Of a stretch of 64,000 bases of DNA, positions 10,100 through 19,916 are shown piece by piece. This stretch comes from Picocystis sp. L7 (lineage: Eukaryota; Chlorophyta; Picocystophyceae; Picocystales; Picocystaceae), in assembly GCA_020975725.1 (NCBI GenBank), contig QXJR01000026.1, positions 248,001 through 312,000 of the forward strand. The letters run 5' to 3'. Both the position numbers and the translations under genes were made by a program. Numbering within the stretch: the first letter of the stretch is position 1; each line of letters starts with the position of its first letter. The notes beneath the pieces are model-generated. The model did no database searches and had not been told where the DNA came from. It saw nothing but the letters and a program-made list of their open reading frames with translations.

Positions 10100-10835
10100 G
10101 AAGCTCTGCTCTCGGCGATCCGCACGTGGACGAAACGCGTTCCTTCCAGGTCAGCCACGCCTTGGTTGCGCGGAGGAGAGAGCGTGCGAGGTTTCCCTGG
10201 TCTTTCGATCCATCCCAGACGCGAGTGCATGCACCACGCACGTGCGCCTTGCTTCCATTTCACACGTGCACACGCGTCCTCCAGCACTGGTCTCGCAGAC
10301 GTACCCCTGGTCCTTTCGCTTGCTCGGCCATCCGGACGGCCGCGGGTGCCATCCTCCGGCACGCCACACGCAGTGCCATCTCCTTGGTCGTCCCTTGGCC
10401 CCCTCCTTCCGGAGAAACACGCGCTCGTGCGTCCAAGGAGGCGCCAAGTGCGTCGATTCGTGCTTGGCGCAGATGCGCGTCACGTGCCGAAGTTTTCGGA
10501 CGAGTTCGTTGGTCGATCCGAGACCCGGAAGGCGGGGCGGCAGAACGGATCGGACGGTCCCGGACGAGCGAAATCCATCCGACGATCCAGGGGGAAGCAC
10601 GGGAAGCATCGGACGATGGACAGGGGAAGCGAAGCATCGGACGGAGGGAAATCCGTCCCCGGACCCAGCTGGGGGGGAGGAGGCCACGTGACCGATGTCG
10701 TGGGAGCTGGCGAGGCAGGGAATGGGAGGTGGTTTCCGGAATTGAAAAGAACAACCGTACAAAGGCAGAAAAGGCAACTTCCGTGAAGAAACAGGCACGT
10801 GCTGCTTCCAAGTACTTGATTCCCTTCCCATTCAC
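10100..10835. other. Intergenic, upstream region of CBS gene 1
   Basis: No gene supported. The GC-rich sequence is the 5' flank of the 9457-10099 gene and 3' flank of its tandem paralogue. An extra non-coding or presequence exon of the downstream gene could hide here, because the frame upstream of the ATG at 10099 is open back to a possible AG acceptor near 10159. Confidence 0.4.
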
Positions 10836-11752
10836 CTAACTGTAACTCGTGATGTAGTCACGGAGGCGATCCACCTCCTCCTTGTGATCGGCCACAACCG
10901 TACGGACGATGTCACGGATGGAGATGAGACCCTCCATGTGCACACCGTCCACCACTGGGATGTGACGGACGTGATTGTCAACCATGATCTCCATTGCCTT
11001 GATGATGGGCGTGTCCGGCGTGACAGTGATGACATTCTCATGTGTGGTCATTATCTCTCCCACCCTGGTGCTCAACGAGCTCCGTCCTTCCAAGCTGATC
11101 TTTTTCATGTAGTCCCGTTCGGTGATGATGCCGCGAATGGCGTCTCTGTCCGGGCTTGTGCGGAGCTCTTGTTTGGAAATCGTCCCGTCCTTGTCGGCAT
11201 CGAGGAGCTCAAAATCATAGACCAAGAGTGCGCCCACGTTGTTGGCCACCATCATGCGCACTGCATCAATGACCATGTCATTGGTGCAGCACCAGAACCA
11301 GTTTCCATTATTTTCTCCCTGATACAAGAAAACGACACGTTAGAACGGAATTCGTACTCTCTTCCCCTTGAAGAGGCTTGCAATCGTCGAACCAGGCTTC
11401 CACATACCATCGTGGTGAGGAGGTCAGATATTTTACGTGTCGAAACGAGGTTCACATCCTCGTGTGTGGGATCCTCCAGTACATTGCTACCCAGGTAGCG
11501 CGTCTAAACGTTCGACGTTCCGAATCGCTGGCAGTCAGCGTTTCTGGCCTCTCGAATCGCTCGCTTCGGTCGGGCACACATCGACAGCTCTGTCGCGGTC
11601 GGCCCTCTCCTGTCCGTTCCTGTACTTCGTTTCGTCTACGAAATTTCGCACAAAGACCACGTTCCACCTACCCCTTGAGTACTAGCACGGTTCCAAGAAC
11701 GTGCAGCTGTCGAAAGACGGCGTGCAACGAGGCCGCGGAGTGCGCTTGCCAT
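10836..11752 (-). CDS. Mitochondrial CBS-pair protein with an EF-hand loop, three exons
   Basis: I read exons 11752-11672, 11503-11408 and 11318-10836 (219 aa), with phase-0 introns of 168 and 89 nt. Exon 1 encodes a textbook mitochondrial presequence, MASALRGLVARRLSTAARSW. The body is one Bateman module: MVIDAVRMMVANNVGALLV, then GIITERDYMKK, VGEIMTTHENVITVTPDTP and HVRHIPVVDGVHMEGLISI. Between the two halves of the first CBS motif sits DADKDGTISKQE, which fits the 12-residue EF-hand calcium loop at positions 1, 3, 5, 6, 8 and 12. The paralogue next door has a non-acidic segment of similar length there. The likely role is nucleotide- and possibly calcium-sensitive regulation inside mitochondria; the calcium part is inference. 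Confidence 0.85.
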
Positions 11753-13324
11753 TTCCCCCCTTACGTGTCGGAGGATTCCTCGGCTCGCTTCTCCTGGCTC
11801 GTTGCAGTGGTGTTCTCGGCTTGCAAGGGCTCTGCCGCGACCAGTGAGCTTCCCTTCTTCCTTCTACTCTTGTTCCAGGCGCACAGGTAGGAGCGCTTTG
11901 CCGTGCACGCGTGTTGCGGAACGTCGTCGAATGGACTACTGCCAACCACGTCGGCACGTGGATCGCGAGCTCTATCCACGCCTTGGGGCTGCGTGATCCG
12001 CTCGAACCGGAACGGCCCTGGGTCAACGTCGAGATAGAAAGGGGATCGATCCCTTCTTGGCCCGTCTCGCCCTGTTTCTCGGGCGGGGGAGACTGAGTCA
12101 GCATGCGAGAGCCAGGGTCTTGGAATCCAGAGGGGGTCCAAACCGATGGGTTCCAATCGATGGGTGGAATGATGGCCTTGATGTGCGAGGAGCTTCCGAG
12201 CGTGGGCAGCAGAGAGAGCAGCAGATGCATTGCCGCGATCCGTGCGTACGGACCACGTTGTGTGTTCAAATCTGAAACATGGGTTGAAAGGAACGTTTGC
12301 GTGCACAGTCCATTGCTTTTCCTCAATGCGATACACAGTTGGGCAAGATGATGAGTCCTCGCAAAGGGAGATTGAAACTTCCTCGTCCATCATGCTAATC
12401 GGTACCATGTTGTGGGATCTCTCGTTACGATTGGTGTGACTAGAAGCTTTGAAATGCATTTCCGGAATGTTTGTCGATGTTGGTGCTTGCTCAATAAGTA
12501 ATAAACACACCACCTTTCTCTATCATTGCAAACGTATATCGCCGAGCTTCTCTCCCCCGCGGACGAATTTGCAAGCGACACCAATGTGCATGGTCTTTTG
12601 CATGTTGTGTTTATTGTTCGGTTTCTTGATGCATGCTTGGTTTTGATCGAAGGTAGGCCCCTTGTTTATTCAAATCATCACCAACAAAGTTCAAAAATAG
12701 TTTCAAGGGTGTTTTGCATGTACTAGCGCTTGGAACTTCTGCGCTTGTCAGGTCCTCGTGGTCAACGAGTGAGCAACATAGCAATAATTGTTCACAAGGT
12801 TCCCCGCACGTATATTTGGCGACTACACACACGCAATAGAGGAGGATGCCTGAAGTTCCAATCTTGTCGCAATCTATACCGCACAATCAGGCTTGATTCG
12901 AAGAGAGACCAACATCTTTTCAAAGTCCTCGAACGATCTGCCATTTCCGAGGGGACATATTTTTAGGTCGGAGGCAACGAGTATTGCTCGTGGCAATTGT
13001 TTGGGACGTACAATTCATCGGAGGATAAGATTACAAACAGAAATGAGTGATAATGTCGCCCCCTTGAGGGGGTTGGAAAGAAGGAATGCTAGTGTTCGTG
13101 GACCAATGGGGAGAAATGGATGCTAGTTGGGACGGAGCAAGAAAGCTAGTGTAAGACCGACTCGGTCAATGGTGCTTGATGTGCTGTTTTCACAAAGACT
13201 CCGAGTGTATATAGAGCTGATGGAAGGGAGGACAACTGTGGAACAGAATTGCATTAGCAGAAATATATGCTGAAGAATTTTATTCGTGGAGGACAACCAA
13301 TTCAAATGGAAGGCATCCTACTGC
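11753..13324. other. 1.6 kb interval without a resolved gene
   Basis: The first 150 nt should be the promoter of the CBS gene at 11752 and contain TTACGTGTCGG at 11763. Coding-like stretches appear on both strands but I cannot join them into a model. The best plus-strand one is around 11911-12096 (RNVVEWTTANHVGTWIASS). On the minus strand, 12325-12400 reads MVPISMMDEEVSISLCEDSS and 12611-12886 is also open. From about 12440 the sequence is AT-rich and looks non-coding. A small multi-exon gene is possible. Confidence 0.3.
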
Positions 13325-14734
13325 TCAGAAAACTCCCTGGCTCTCTCTTAAGTACTTTACTGCAACGCCTTGCATCCGTACAGTTTCTAAAGATTCTGAC
13401 AGACGGTTCAGATAGTTTACCAGGGCCACGATTTCGTTCCTAGAGAACAAAAGCCTGTCTTCACTGCTCTGTGTGCTAAAAAGAATTTTTAGCGCAGTAC
13501 CAAGACCTTGCGTCTGCAGCTTCCCCCACAGTCTGCACTTCTCGCAGCCGACACAATCCATGATTCTACTGATGTTTCTAAAATTTGTTTGGAGCTCTTG
13601 CTTCAAGCTCTCTGACCCTTCCCCGGTCCACATCAGGCCTTCATGGAAAGGAACAGGGCAGGCCTGCTGTAACTCTGGGTTTTGAACTAAACGCTTCATG
13701 AGGTTGGACGTCACTGCATCAAGTTGGCCAGATCCAGTGTAGTAATCCACCCGGGATAGAACATCTCCAGCTTTCATCACAGCCCTCAGGACGAACAAGT
13801 ACGTAAAGTACAAGTTCTCAAGCATGAATCTCTGTTCGGGCTGTGCGAGCCTTGTTTCGAAAATGGTCAGGTTAGGTCCCCAAATTTTGTTCTCCTCATC
13901 CAAGAGATAGTCTCCAGCTATGTGAGCTGTAATAGAAGAGTGCGTGCCCGAAATGAGCCGATATACAAGCCGCTTCTCTTCGCATACCTCACTCTCTTCC
14001 CTGAAGCAATCTTGGCTGTAGATGGCATTCCATATTTTGTGGGAATTCTCGCCCTGGAAGCCGGTGAATCTTTCCGGGTTCCTCAAGAGGTTGATGTACA
14101 CCAAATCACCCTCTGGTACGATGGAATCGTGGACCCAGGGGTTGTCCGTTCCACTCCATTCAACCTCCAGGTGCTTTCCCAACTGCCTGTCCACAGCCCC
14201 AAGCTTTTCTTCCAAGCTCGCATCTTCAGCACACGGAACATCCTTCTCTTTGTGGCCGTTGAATCTGGCCACACCTTTGTCTGCTTCGTTCTTCTCTTCC
14301 TCCGTGCACTCGCATACACTGCAGTCTCTGAGGGAGCACATACCTTCGTCCTCCCAGAATGGACAATCGCACCACAAATTGACCTTGAAATACTTGAAGT
14401 ATGGTTGCTTGACAATCAGGCTGAGCAGGGGATTCAGCACGTCCCGGTTGAGTTTGTTGACCGTTGCGTAATCGCAGCAGCAATCGCTGATGTTCCCTTC
14501 CAATCCCAGTCCGTTATCGTAGTTTTCCCAAGGGGTCGAATGCGTCGGACAGTCGCACTTGTCCACGACCGGTGTGTGGTCGTTCTTTTCGAAGAAGGGC
14601 AGCACCTTGGGCAGTGCGACGGCGAGCGCGACGGCCAGCAGCACCAGTTCCAGGCGCGGCATCTTCTTGGAACGGTTCTTCTCCTCACTCTCCTTCATTC
14701 CTCCTTCATCCGACGTTGGTTTGGCCATGGTCAT
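13325..14734 (-). CDS. ERO1: ERO1, ER thiol oxidase
   Basis: A 469-aa protein. Residues about 20-45 form an N-terminal hydrophobic anchor (LELVLLAVALAVALPKVLPF), leaving the rest in the ER lumen. The Cys-rich region CDCPTHSTPWENYD and CCCDYATVNKLN are typical of ERO1, as is NPWVHDSIVPEGDLVYINLL. WNAIYSQDCF and the C-terminal CVGCEKC (CxxCxxC) active-site motif next to the FAD are intact. ERO1 reoxidises protein disulfide isomerase using oxygen and FAD to drive disulfide formation. The start at 14734 gives the shortest N-terminus with an anchor; the frame continues upstream through promoter repeats that are unlikely to be coding. It is divergent from the BTB gene across a 393-nt shared promoter. 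Confidence 0.95.
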   Translation of the reverse strand: MTMAKPTSDEGGMKESEEKNRSKKMPRLELVLLAVALAVALPKVLPFFEKNDHTPVVDKCDCPTHSTPWENYDNGLGLEGNISDCCCDYATVNKLNRDVLNPLLSLIVKQPYFKYFKVNLWCDCPFWEDEGMCSLRDCSVCECTEEEKNEADKGVARFNGHKEKDVPCAEDASLEEKLGAVDRQLGKHLEVEWSGTDNPWVHDSIVPEGDLVYINLLRNPERFTGFQGENSHKIWNAIYSQDCFREESEVCEEKRLVYRLISGTHSSITAHIAGDYLLDEENKIWGPNLTIFETRLAQPEQRFMLENLYFTYLFVLRAVMKAGDVLSRVDYYTGSGQLDAVTSNLMKRLVQNPELQQACPVPFHEGLMWTGEGSESLKQELQTNFRNISRIMDCVGCEKCRLWGKLQTQGLGTALKILFSTQSSEDRLLFSRNEIVALVNYLNRLSESLETVRMQGVAVKYLRESQGVF

Positions 14735-14801
14735 GGTGCGCTTTGCAAGCAAGACCGTTGTGATACACCACCGTCCACGAGTTCCTCGAAGCCAGGATCC
14801 T

Positions 14802-14942
14802 GGGACCGTCCTTTTTACGTCCATGGACCGTTCCAAAAGAGCGGTCCATCCTGACGAATCTCTCTCCCCGTGGACCGCGTGGACCGCGAGGTGCCCCTTC
14901 GGGACCGCATGGACCGCTGTCTTTTGCGGTCCATGGACCGTC
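14802..14942. promoter_or_regulatory. Dense GGACCG array in ERO1/BTB bidirectional promoter
   Basis: About nine copies of GGACCG or CGGTCC occur in 140 nt, several as CATGGACCG or GTGGACCGC, plus CTTTTTACG. The array lies 70-210 nt upstream of the ERO1 start and 190-330 nt upstream of the BTB gene. Same motif combination as at 1539-1606. Confidence 0.55.
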
Positions 14943-15045
14943 GGAGACCCCGAGGCCGTGCCTCCACCAATCAGGACTCCTCTCAGCCAGGAAGGGGACA
15001 GGGGAGGCTGGACCGATCTCCCCCCCTCGAGTGTAAACACGTGCT

Positions 15046-15060
15046 CAGTTAACCTCGAAG
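15046..15060. promoter_or_regulatory. AGTTAACCTCGA promoter motif
   Basis: CAGTTAACCTCGAAG lies about 70 nt upstream of the BTB gene start; exact 12-mer match to 9387 and 27531. Confidence 0.5.
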
Positions 15061-15127
15061 CGCACCATCGCATTCGCGCAGCACGAAGCCGGCGCGCCAT
15101 TGGAGCTCCAGCACGCCTCCGAAACGC

Positions 15128-17554
15128 ATGCTGCGCGTGTCGAGCACGTGTGTGTTGATTGTGCCGCCCCACGAGTGCGCCTGGCTCACCGGAGACTTCG
15201 AGCTGCCGGCTGCGGGACGCGGATGTGTGGAGTTCGAGTGTCGTGGGAAGAGCGACGCCACGGTCATCTTCAAAGCCACACCTGGTGCAGACCGCTTCCA
15301 GAACCGCGTGGAAAGGAACGGAACGCAGTCGGAAGGCAGCGACCACTACACCGTCGTGCTGGGAAGCCACCGGAACACCAGGCTCAACATCGAAAAGAAT
15401 GGCGAATCGGTGTATCAAACGCCAGGGGTGGTCGTCTCGGCAAGCGAATGGAGGAAATTCTTCGTGGACTTCAACCAAGGGACCATCACCGTGGGGATCG
15501 GAGATCCTGAAAGAGGAGAGTACCATCGGTTCGTAGATCCAGAACCGATATGCACACCGAGGTACGTTGGATTGAGCACCTGGGACTCGGACATGGGCTA
15601 CCGAAACATGAAGGTCTGCTCAGGATACGACTTCTCAGACATCGAAGACAAACTGAGGAGGTCGAAAAAGGTGTCCTTTCCGACCAACCTCAGCCTGCAG
15701 TGGTTCAAGGGAAATGCAGAGTTTGCAGATGTGGAATTCGTTGCAGAAGACGGCTTCAGGGTGCCAGCACACAGATTCGTGTTGGAAGCCAGCTACCCCG
15801 GCATCTGTCACAAGACAGCTAGCTCAGAAATAATTTTACCTGGAACTACCAACCGCACCCTCGACATGTTCCTCCAGCATGTGTACGGCAATGAAGGGCA
15901 GCTCCTAGCCAAGGAAGACTTGCCACATCTCATGGCCTTGGCTGAACAGCTAGGCGCTGCCCCGCTGGTCACCATGTTGGGAGAAGGACGAAGTAGCTGC
16001 ACTGATGGAAATAATGTTTCTCACTTCGAGTTACCGTGCCTTCCGCATCTCTTTCATCGAGTGCAATCTCTGGGATGCCCAGGGGAGCTCGCTGGCGGAG
16101 GCGATGCACTTCTGCTTGTTGATCAGTGCGAATTTTCGATTCACAAACTGCTTTTATCTGTACATAGCATGCCAATATTCCGTATGTTTGCAAGCGGAAT
16201 GCGGGAGTCTTTAAGTTGCAAAGCCTCTGTTAGCGAAACATCCCCAGAAGCCATGACGGCCTTCGTGGACTATGCTTATCATGGAACAATTTCGATCACC
16301 GATGTGCAGAATCTGTTCGATACCCTCCTCCTTGCTCACAGGCTCGAGGTGAAAGAGCTTTGTCAGTGTTGCTTGAATAGTATGGAAAAGGTGCTGACCG
16401 TTGATAACGTCATTCCAACACTTTCAATGACAGAATACCTTGCTGAACTAGAATCTGTTCCGGTTTTGGATGGACGTCACTGTTACAACGCTTCCATCAA
16501 TTCCTGTCGTAATGCCAGTGTCGAGTGGATGGCCGCAAACATTGTTGCTGTGATGGAATCGCAGATACACTCCATTCCACCCTTGAGCATGATAACCATG
16601 AAGGCAATACTCACCAGTTCCAAACTCAGCGGCATTCCGGAGAAAGCCATTTTGGATTTTGTCTTATCATGGCGAAACATGTCAAGCACTTTGGTGCACG
16701 AGAGTGCTTTGTTGGAAGTGGAAGAATTGCTACCCCTTGTGAGATTTCCATTGATGAGCCACGAATGCCTCACCAGTCTTCAGCGCAGTAAGCTGGCACA
16801 AGTTTCTTTATTGTTTAAAACCCTTCTTGACGAAGCCTTGCAGTCACATCCCTGTACATATGCTGCAGGCCAACCTCTCAAGAATACAAGACCTACTCCC
16901 TTGTCCTTGGAGAATAGGAGGGAATTACAGGCATCAGGTCAAACGACTCCTGACCCTTATGCCATTGCACGTTTTCACCGTAGAGCTGGGCAATCCTACG
17001 AGTTGATGTATATGTCCGATGGGGATAATAATGGCATATTTCACTTTCTTGCCACGGATGGTGGGCAGCACCCTTGGATAAATCCTGCACTCACACGAAA
17101 GGTAATGACTGCAAGCAGCAGTCCTGTATCAAAGGTTAGTGATCACAGATGGTTGGTGAGTGGTTCTTTTCATTCTAGCTCTCACTTTGGGCCTTGTTAC
17201 AATCAACGTACTGGCCAGCGACGAACGTACTGGCAGGTCGCCTTGGCCAACCAGTACACCCTTCAGTGCAACTACTATTCCTTACGCAGTGATGGCTCGT
17301 GCAACTTTCCCAGGAACTGGGTGTTGGAAGGTTCGGAAGACGGGGAAACATGGGTGGTCCTCTCCAGGCACGAGGACGATCGAGCGCTAAAGAAGCCAGG
17401 GCAGTATGCGAGTTGGCCCATCTGCCACCCCATCTCCACACTTTCTTGTTCCGCTTTTCGCATCGTGTTGACAGGTCCTTCTAGTATCGGCACTCGATCA
17501 GAAGAGTTCTGTATCTCCAACCTGGAGTTTTACGGGCACTTGAGTTGTCCTTAA
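15128..17554 (+). CDS. FAMeT-BTB-BTB-discoidin-like protein
   Basis: An 808-aa single-exon protein. Residues about 15-165 match the Methyltransf_FA (farnesoic acid O-methyltransferase, PF12248) beta-sandwich pattern: VEFECRGKSDATVIF, YTVVLGSHRNT, WRKFFVDFNQGTITVGIG and PRYVGLSTWDSDMGY. A first BTB follows at about 197-285 (FADVEFVAEDGFRVPAHRFV) and a second at about 326-420 (FSIHKLLLSVHSMPIFRMF). A helical BACK-like region comes next, then a C-terminal F5/8-C or discoidin-like domain at about 660-805 (NWVLEGSEDGETWVVLSRHE). BTB-BACK proteins usually bind CUL3, and the other domains would then supply substrate or glycan binding; this role is inferred. The FAMeT domain is not thought to be a real methyltransferase in most proteins that carry it. 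Confidence 0.8.
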   Translation: MLRVSSTCVLIVPPHECAWLTGDFELPAAGRGCVEFECRGKSDATVIFKATPGADRFQNRVERNGTQSEGSDHYTVVLGSHRNTRLNIEKNGESVYQTPGVVVSASEWRKFFVDFNQGTITVGIGDPERGEYHRFVDPEPICTPRYVGLSTWDSDMGYRNMKVCSGYDFSDIEDKLRRSKKVSFPTNLSLQWFKGNAEFADVEFVAEDGFRVPAHRFVLEASYPGICHKTASSEIILPGTTNRTLDMFLQHVYGNEGQLLAKEDLPHLMALAEQLGAAPLVTMLGEGRSSCTDGNNVSHFELPCLPHLFHRVQSLGCPGELAGGGDALLLVDQCEFSIHKLLLSVHSMPIFRMFASGMRESLSCKASVSETSPEAMTAFVDYAYHGTISITDVQNLFDTLLLAHRLEVKELCQCCLNSMEKVLTVDNVIPTLSMTEYLAELESVPVLDGRHCYNASINSCRNASVEWMAANIVAVMESQIHSIPPLSMITMKAILTSSKLSGIPEKAILDFVLSWRNMSSTLVHESALLEVEELLPLVRFPLMSHECLTSLQRSKLAQVSLLFKTLLDEALQSHPCTYAAGQPLKNTRPTPLSLENRRELQASGQTTPDPYAIARFHRRAGQSYELMYMSDGDNNGIFHFLATDGGQHPWINPALTRKVMTASSSPVSKVSDHRWLVSGSFHSSSHFGPCYNQRTGQRRTYWQVALANQYTLQCNYYSLRSDGSCNFPRNWVLEGSEDGETWVVLSRHEDDRALKKPGQYASWPICHPISTLSCSAFRIVLTGPSSIGTRSEEFCISNLEFYGHLSCP

Positions 17555-17848
17555 TGATGTTTGTGGCTGAGCACCTCCAACCATCGGTTCCTCCCTCCTT
17601 CCAGCATTTCTTTTCTCGAACGAATGGTGTTTTTTTACGGGTATTCGCCTCGAATCCCTTCCTCTTACCCGTAGCACTTGTATGCCTCGAGCTTGCATCG
17701 AATGGGTGTGTCGGTTGGCAGAATGGGAGCGTATGGGAACCCTTAGCCTTGTGGGGTGTGGTCCTTCCCCAAGTCCTGGATTGGGTCGGATCCGGGTTAA
17801 CTCGTGCCTTAACTTCCAGGGGGCACAGGCGTTACTGGGAGAATCGGA

Positions 17849-17864
17849 GTCGACGATCGTCGAC
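17849..17864. promoter_or_regulatory. Perfect 16-bp palindrome GTCGACGATCGTCGAC
   Basis: Self-complementary sequence 60 nt upstream of the ORD-like gene start; same half-sites as 9339-9357. Confidence 0.5.
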
Positions 17865-17923
17865 GCATTCGAGGCTTGGTTGGACGCAGACTCGGACGCA
17901 CACGTGCAAGCCAAGGGAAGAAG

Positions 17924-19231
17924 ATGGCGTTCTCATGGCAGCAGAAGAGCAAGAAGGAGCTGGCCAAGCGGTTCAAGGAGAATCCGGAGGCCAAGGAAGC
18001 GCTGCTGTCCAAGGCACCGTCCAGGCAGCAAGACGTGTACATGCGACACAGTCGATTGCTCGCACAAGCAGACACGCAGCAAGATCCGGTGGAAAGGATG
18101 CTTGCGGTGTGCAGGCTGGTTCTGTGCGTCACTTCGGACCTTCTGCGTCCCACGCACGCCTTCCCCTGCACACCAAAGATCACCATCACCAGCCACTACA
18201 TCTCCTGTCGGGATCTCGGGCCATGTCCAGGAGGAACCATGAAAGGGGACATTGAAGAGGTGTGCACCATGGATGCAAGCACAAAAATGGGCTGGAGAAA
18301 CAAAGGAGAAGTCTGGGCAACCATGACGATGGCGTCGCAACCGGAATGCGCAGTCAAGGGACCCAAGTCTCTCGTAGGAAAAACGTGCTCCCTGAGAATA
18401 TATCTCAAGGGCGGGAGCACGGTGGACCTGATGAGACACGGGGAAACCTACGTGGTCCAGTTCCCCAAACTGAACATGTACGACCCGACCTCCAAAGAAT
18501 CGCTCCTCAGCATCATCGGGAAATCGTCCATTTACTGCGAGACATCTGGCATGACGGCATCGTTCGAATACACCGGCAAGACCTTCTGTTCTGTGGTAGG
18601 ACAGCTCGAAAGGCTGGACAAAAGACAAGGACCAATCAAGATGTTCACCTTCAGCGGGACGTTGAACACGGAAGTCCGTTGGACGAACACTTCCACCAAG
18701 AACAGTGGGATCCTGTTCTCTCCCCGAACGCTCAATCCTTCTCCTGCATTGCCAATGAGGAGGGAAATCGACATCCAGAACATTGGTCCCATGTCGTTGC
18801 ACAGGCTTTGGACTGCGATTCACGACTCGATATTGTCGTTGGATTCAACGAAGGCGAGGGGCAGAGGGGCGGCCGAGGTTGCAAACACACTGGCGAGTGG
18901 GATTGGTGCTTTGGCCATTGGTAGTCCACACCTTTGTCCCCCCATTTCCCTCAAGCTTGGCGTGGCAGATGCCTATCGCGTCATGCCGGGTGGTAGGGAG
19001 GACCATCGGCCGCGTATCCCTCCATGCATCGAGGACATGAAGGCCAACAATGGTCGCTTGTCCTGGCAGCTGGTTGTATCCTTTTGCCTCAACCGGGATC
19101 CGAACCGTGGGATTGGTGTACGAAAGCTCAACCTGGGCGGATCGAAGAAGAAGAGCAGCAATGCATACGGGGTTTCTTCCCTATCCACGACAGGCACTGC
19201 GGAACAGAAGGGCAGGAAGAGGGAATCTTGA
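17924..19231 (+). CDS. Divergent oxysterol-binding-protein-related (ORD-like) protein
   Basis: A 435-aa protein. The N-terminal helical region contains QQDPVERMLAVCRLVL, like the DPxxRM helix of OSBP-related domains. A beta-rich core follows. GETYVVQFPKLNMYD followed by SIIGKSSIYCETSGMTASFE aligns with the ORD region in which 'G-x-x-G-x-I-x-I-x-x-x-x-T-G-x-x-A-x-x-F' recurs, and VVGQLERLDKRQGPIKMFTF with the strand that follows. The hallmark EQVSHHPP is not present; the corresponding stretch reads TPKITITSHYISC, so the usual phosphoinositide/sterol-exchange site is altered. ORPs move lipids at membrane contacts; whether this one still does is unclear. The C-terminus is basic and disordered. 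An alternative is an unrelated beta-barrel lipid-binding protein. Confidence 0.55.
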   Translation: MAFSWQQKSKKELAKRFKENPEAKEALLSKAPSRQQDVYMRHSRLLAQADTQQDPVERMLAVCRLVLCVTSDLLRPTHAFPCTPKITITSHYISCRDLGPCPGGTMKGDIEEVCTMDASTKMGWRNKGEVWATMTMASQPECAVKGPKSLVGKTCSLRIYLKGGSTVDLMRHGETYVVQFPKLNMYDPTSKESLLSIIGKSSIYCETSGMTASFEYTGKTFCSVVGQLERLDKRQGPIKMFTFSGTLNTEVRWTNTSTKNSGILFSPRTLNPSPALPMRREIDIQNIGPMSLHRLWTAIHDSILSLDSTKARGRGAAEVANTLASGIGALAIGSPHLCPPISLKLGVADAYRVMPGGREDHRPRIPPCIEDMKANNGRLSWQLVVSFCLNRDPNRGIGVRKLNLGGSKKKSSNAYGVSSLSTTGTAEQKGRKRES

Positions 19232-19272
19232 ACGTTGCAATTGTATCAACCAAAATTGGATAATAAACGATC

Positions 19273-19699
19273 TCATTTGCCTTGTTGCTGTCCTTGCATT
19301 TGTTGCATCTGCGCCATCTGCTGCTGCTCCAGCGAAGCGTTCAGTTCCTGCAAAAAGGCACGTCCGCCGTCGGCGTCAGCCTCGCCGCTCTCCACGTCCG
19401 CGGACTCGTGCATTCGCCTTCGCCTTCGGACGCCCACTCACCGCGAATCGCATGCTGACCCTCGCCGAATGTTTCAGGAACTTCTCCGTGCACTTGCTCA
19501 CGCACTTCTCCTCGTTGGCGTCCAGCGTTTTCCTGCGAAAGTTGTCCACGCATTCGCGAAAGCACCGCTCCACGAGTCCGTTGTACATGCGCAGGCTGTC
19601 CCTCGTCTGCATCGTTTCCACCATCTCCATCATCTCCCGCTTGTCCTCGTCGCCCATGGCGTCCAGGTCCGACGGCGTGAGCCCGGATGCGCCGCTCAT
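19273..19699 (-). CDS. Small Tim chaperone (Tim9/Tim10 family), two exons
   Basis: I read exon 1 at 19699-19442 (86 codons) and exon 2 at 19347-19273, with a 94-nt intron GTGAGT to TTTTTGCAG in phase 0; 110 aa in total. The twin CX3C motifs are CFREC (residues 46-50) and CVSKC (66-70), separated by 15 residues, followed by EKFLKHSARV. The spliced second exon supplies the expected short helical tail, here Gln-rich (LEQQQMAQMQQMQGQQQ). Small Tims form hexamers in the mitochondrial intermembrane space that escort carrier proteins to TIM22 and beta-barrels to SAM. The N-terminus is about 25 residues longer than usual. The stop is 41 nt from that of the convergent ORD-like gene, so 3' UTRs probably overlap. 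Confidence 0.9.
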
Positions 19700-19916
19700 C
19701 GCGTCCCAGGCGACGCCGATGTGCGCCGACACCGACCGATCGATGGAAATGGATCGTCGGTTCGTGCGACCCACTCTTGGTTCTCAATCCATGGATGGAC
19801 CCACGTTCCATTTCCAAAGACACGGGACCCGCAAGGGTGCAGACACCATCCAAGCAGGGAAGGAGGGTGGGACGAGTGGACAGGAAAGGACGGAGGACAA
19901 GATCCATCGCCTGGTT

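Noticed and set aside
1221-11456. Similarity between ACGTGTCGAACGAGGTTCAC at 1223 and ACGTGTCGAAACGAGGTTCAC at 11436
   Set aside because: One copy is coding sequence of the CBS2 gene on the opposite strand (VNLVSTR), so with one indel it is most simply chance or a stray shared box; kept only as a curiosity.
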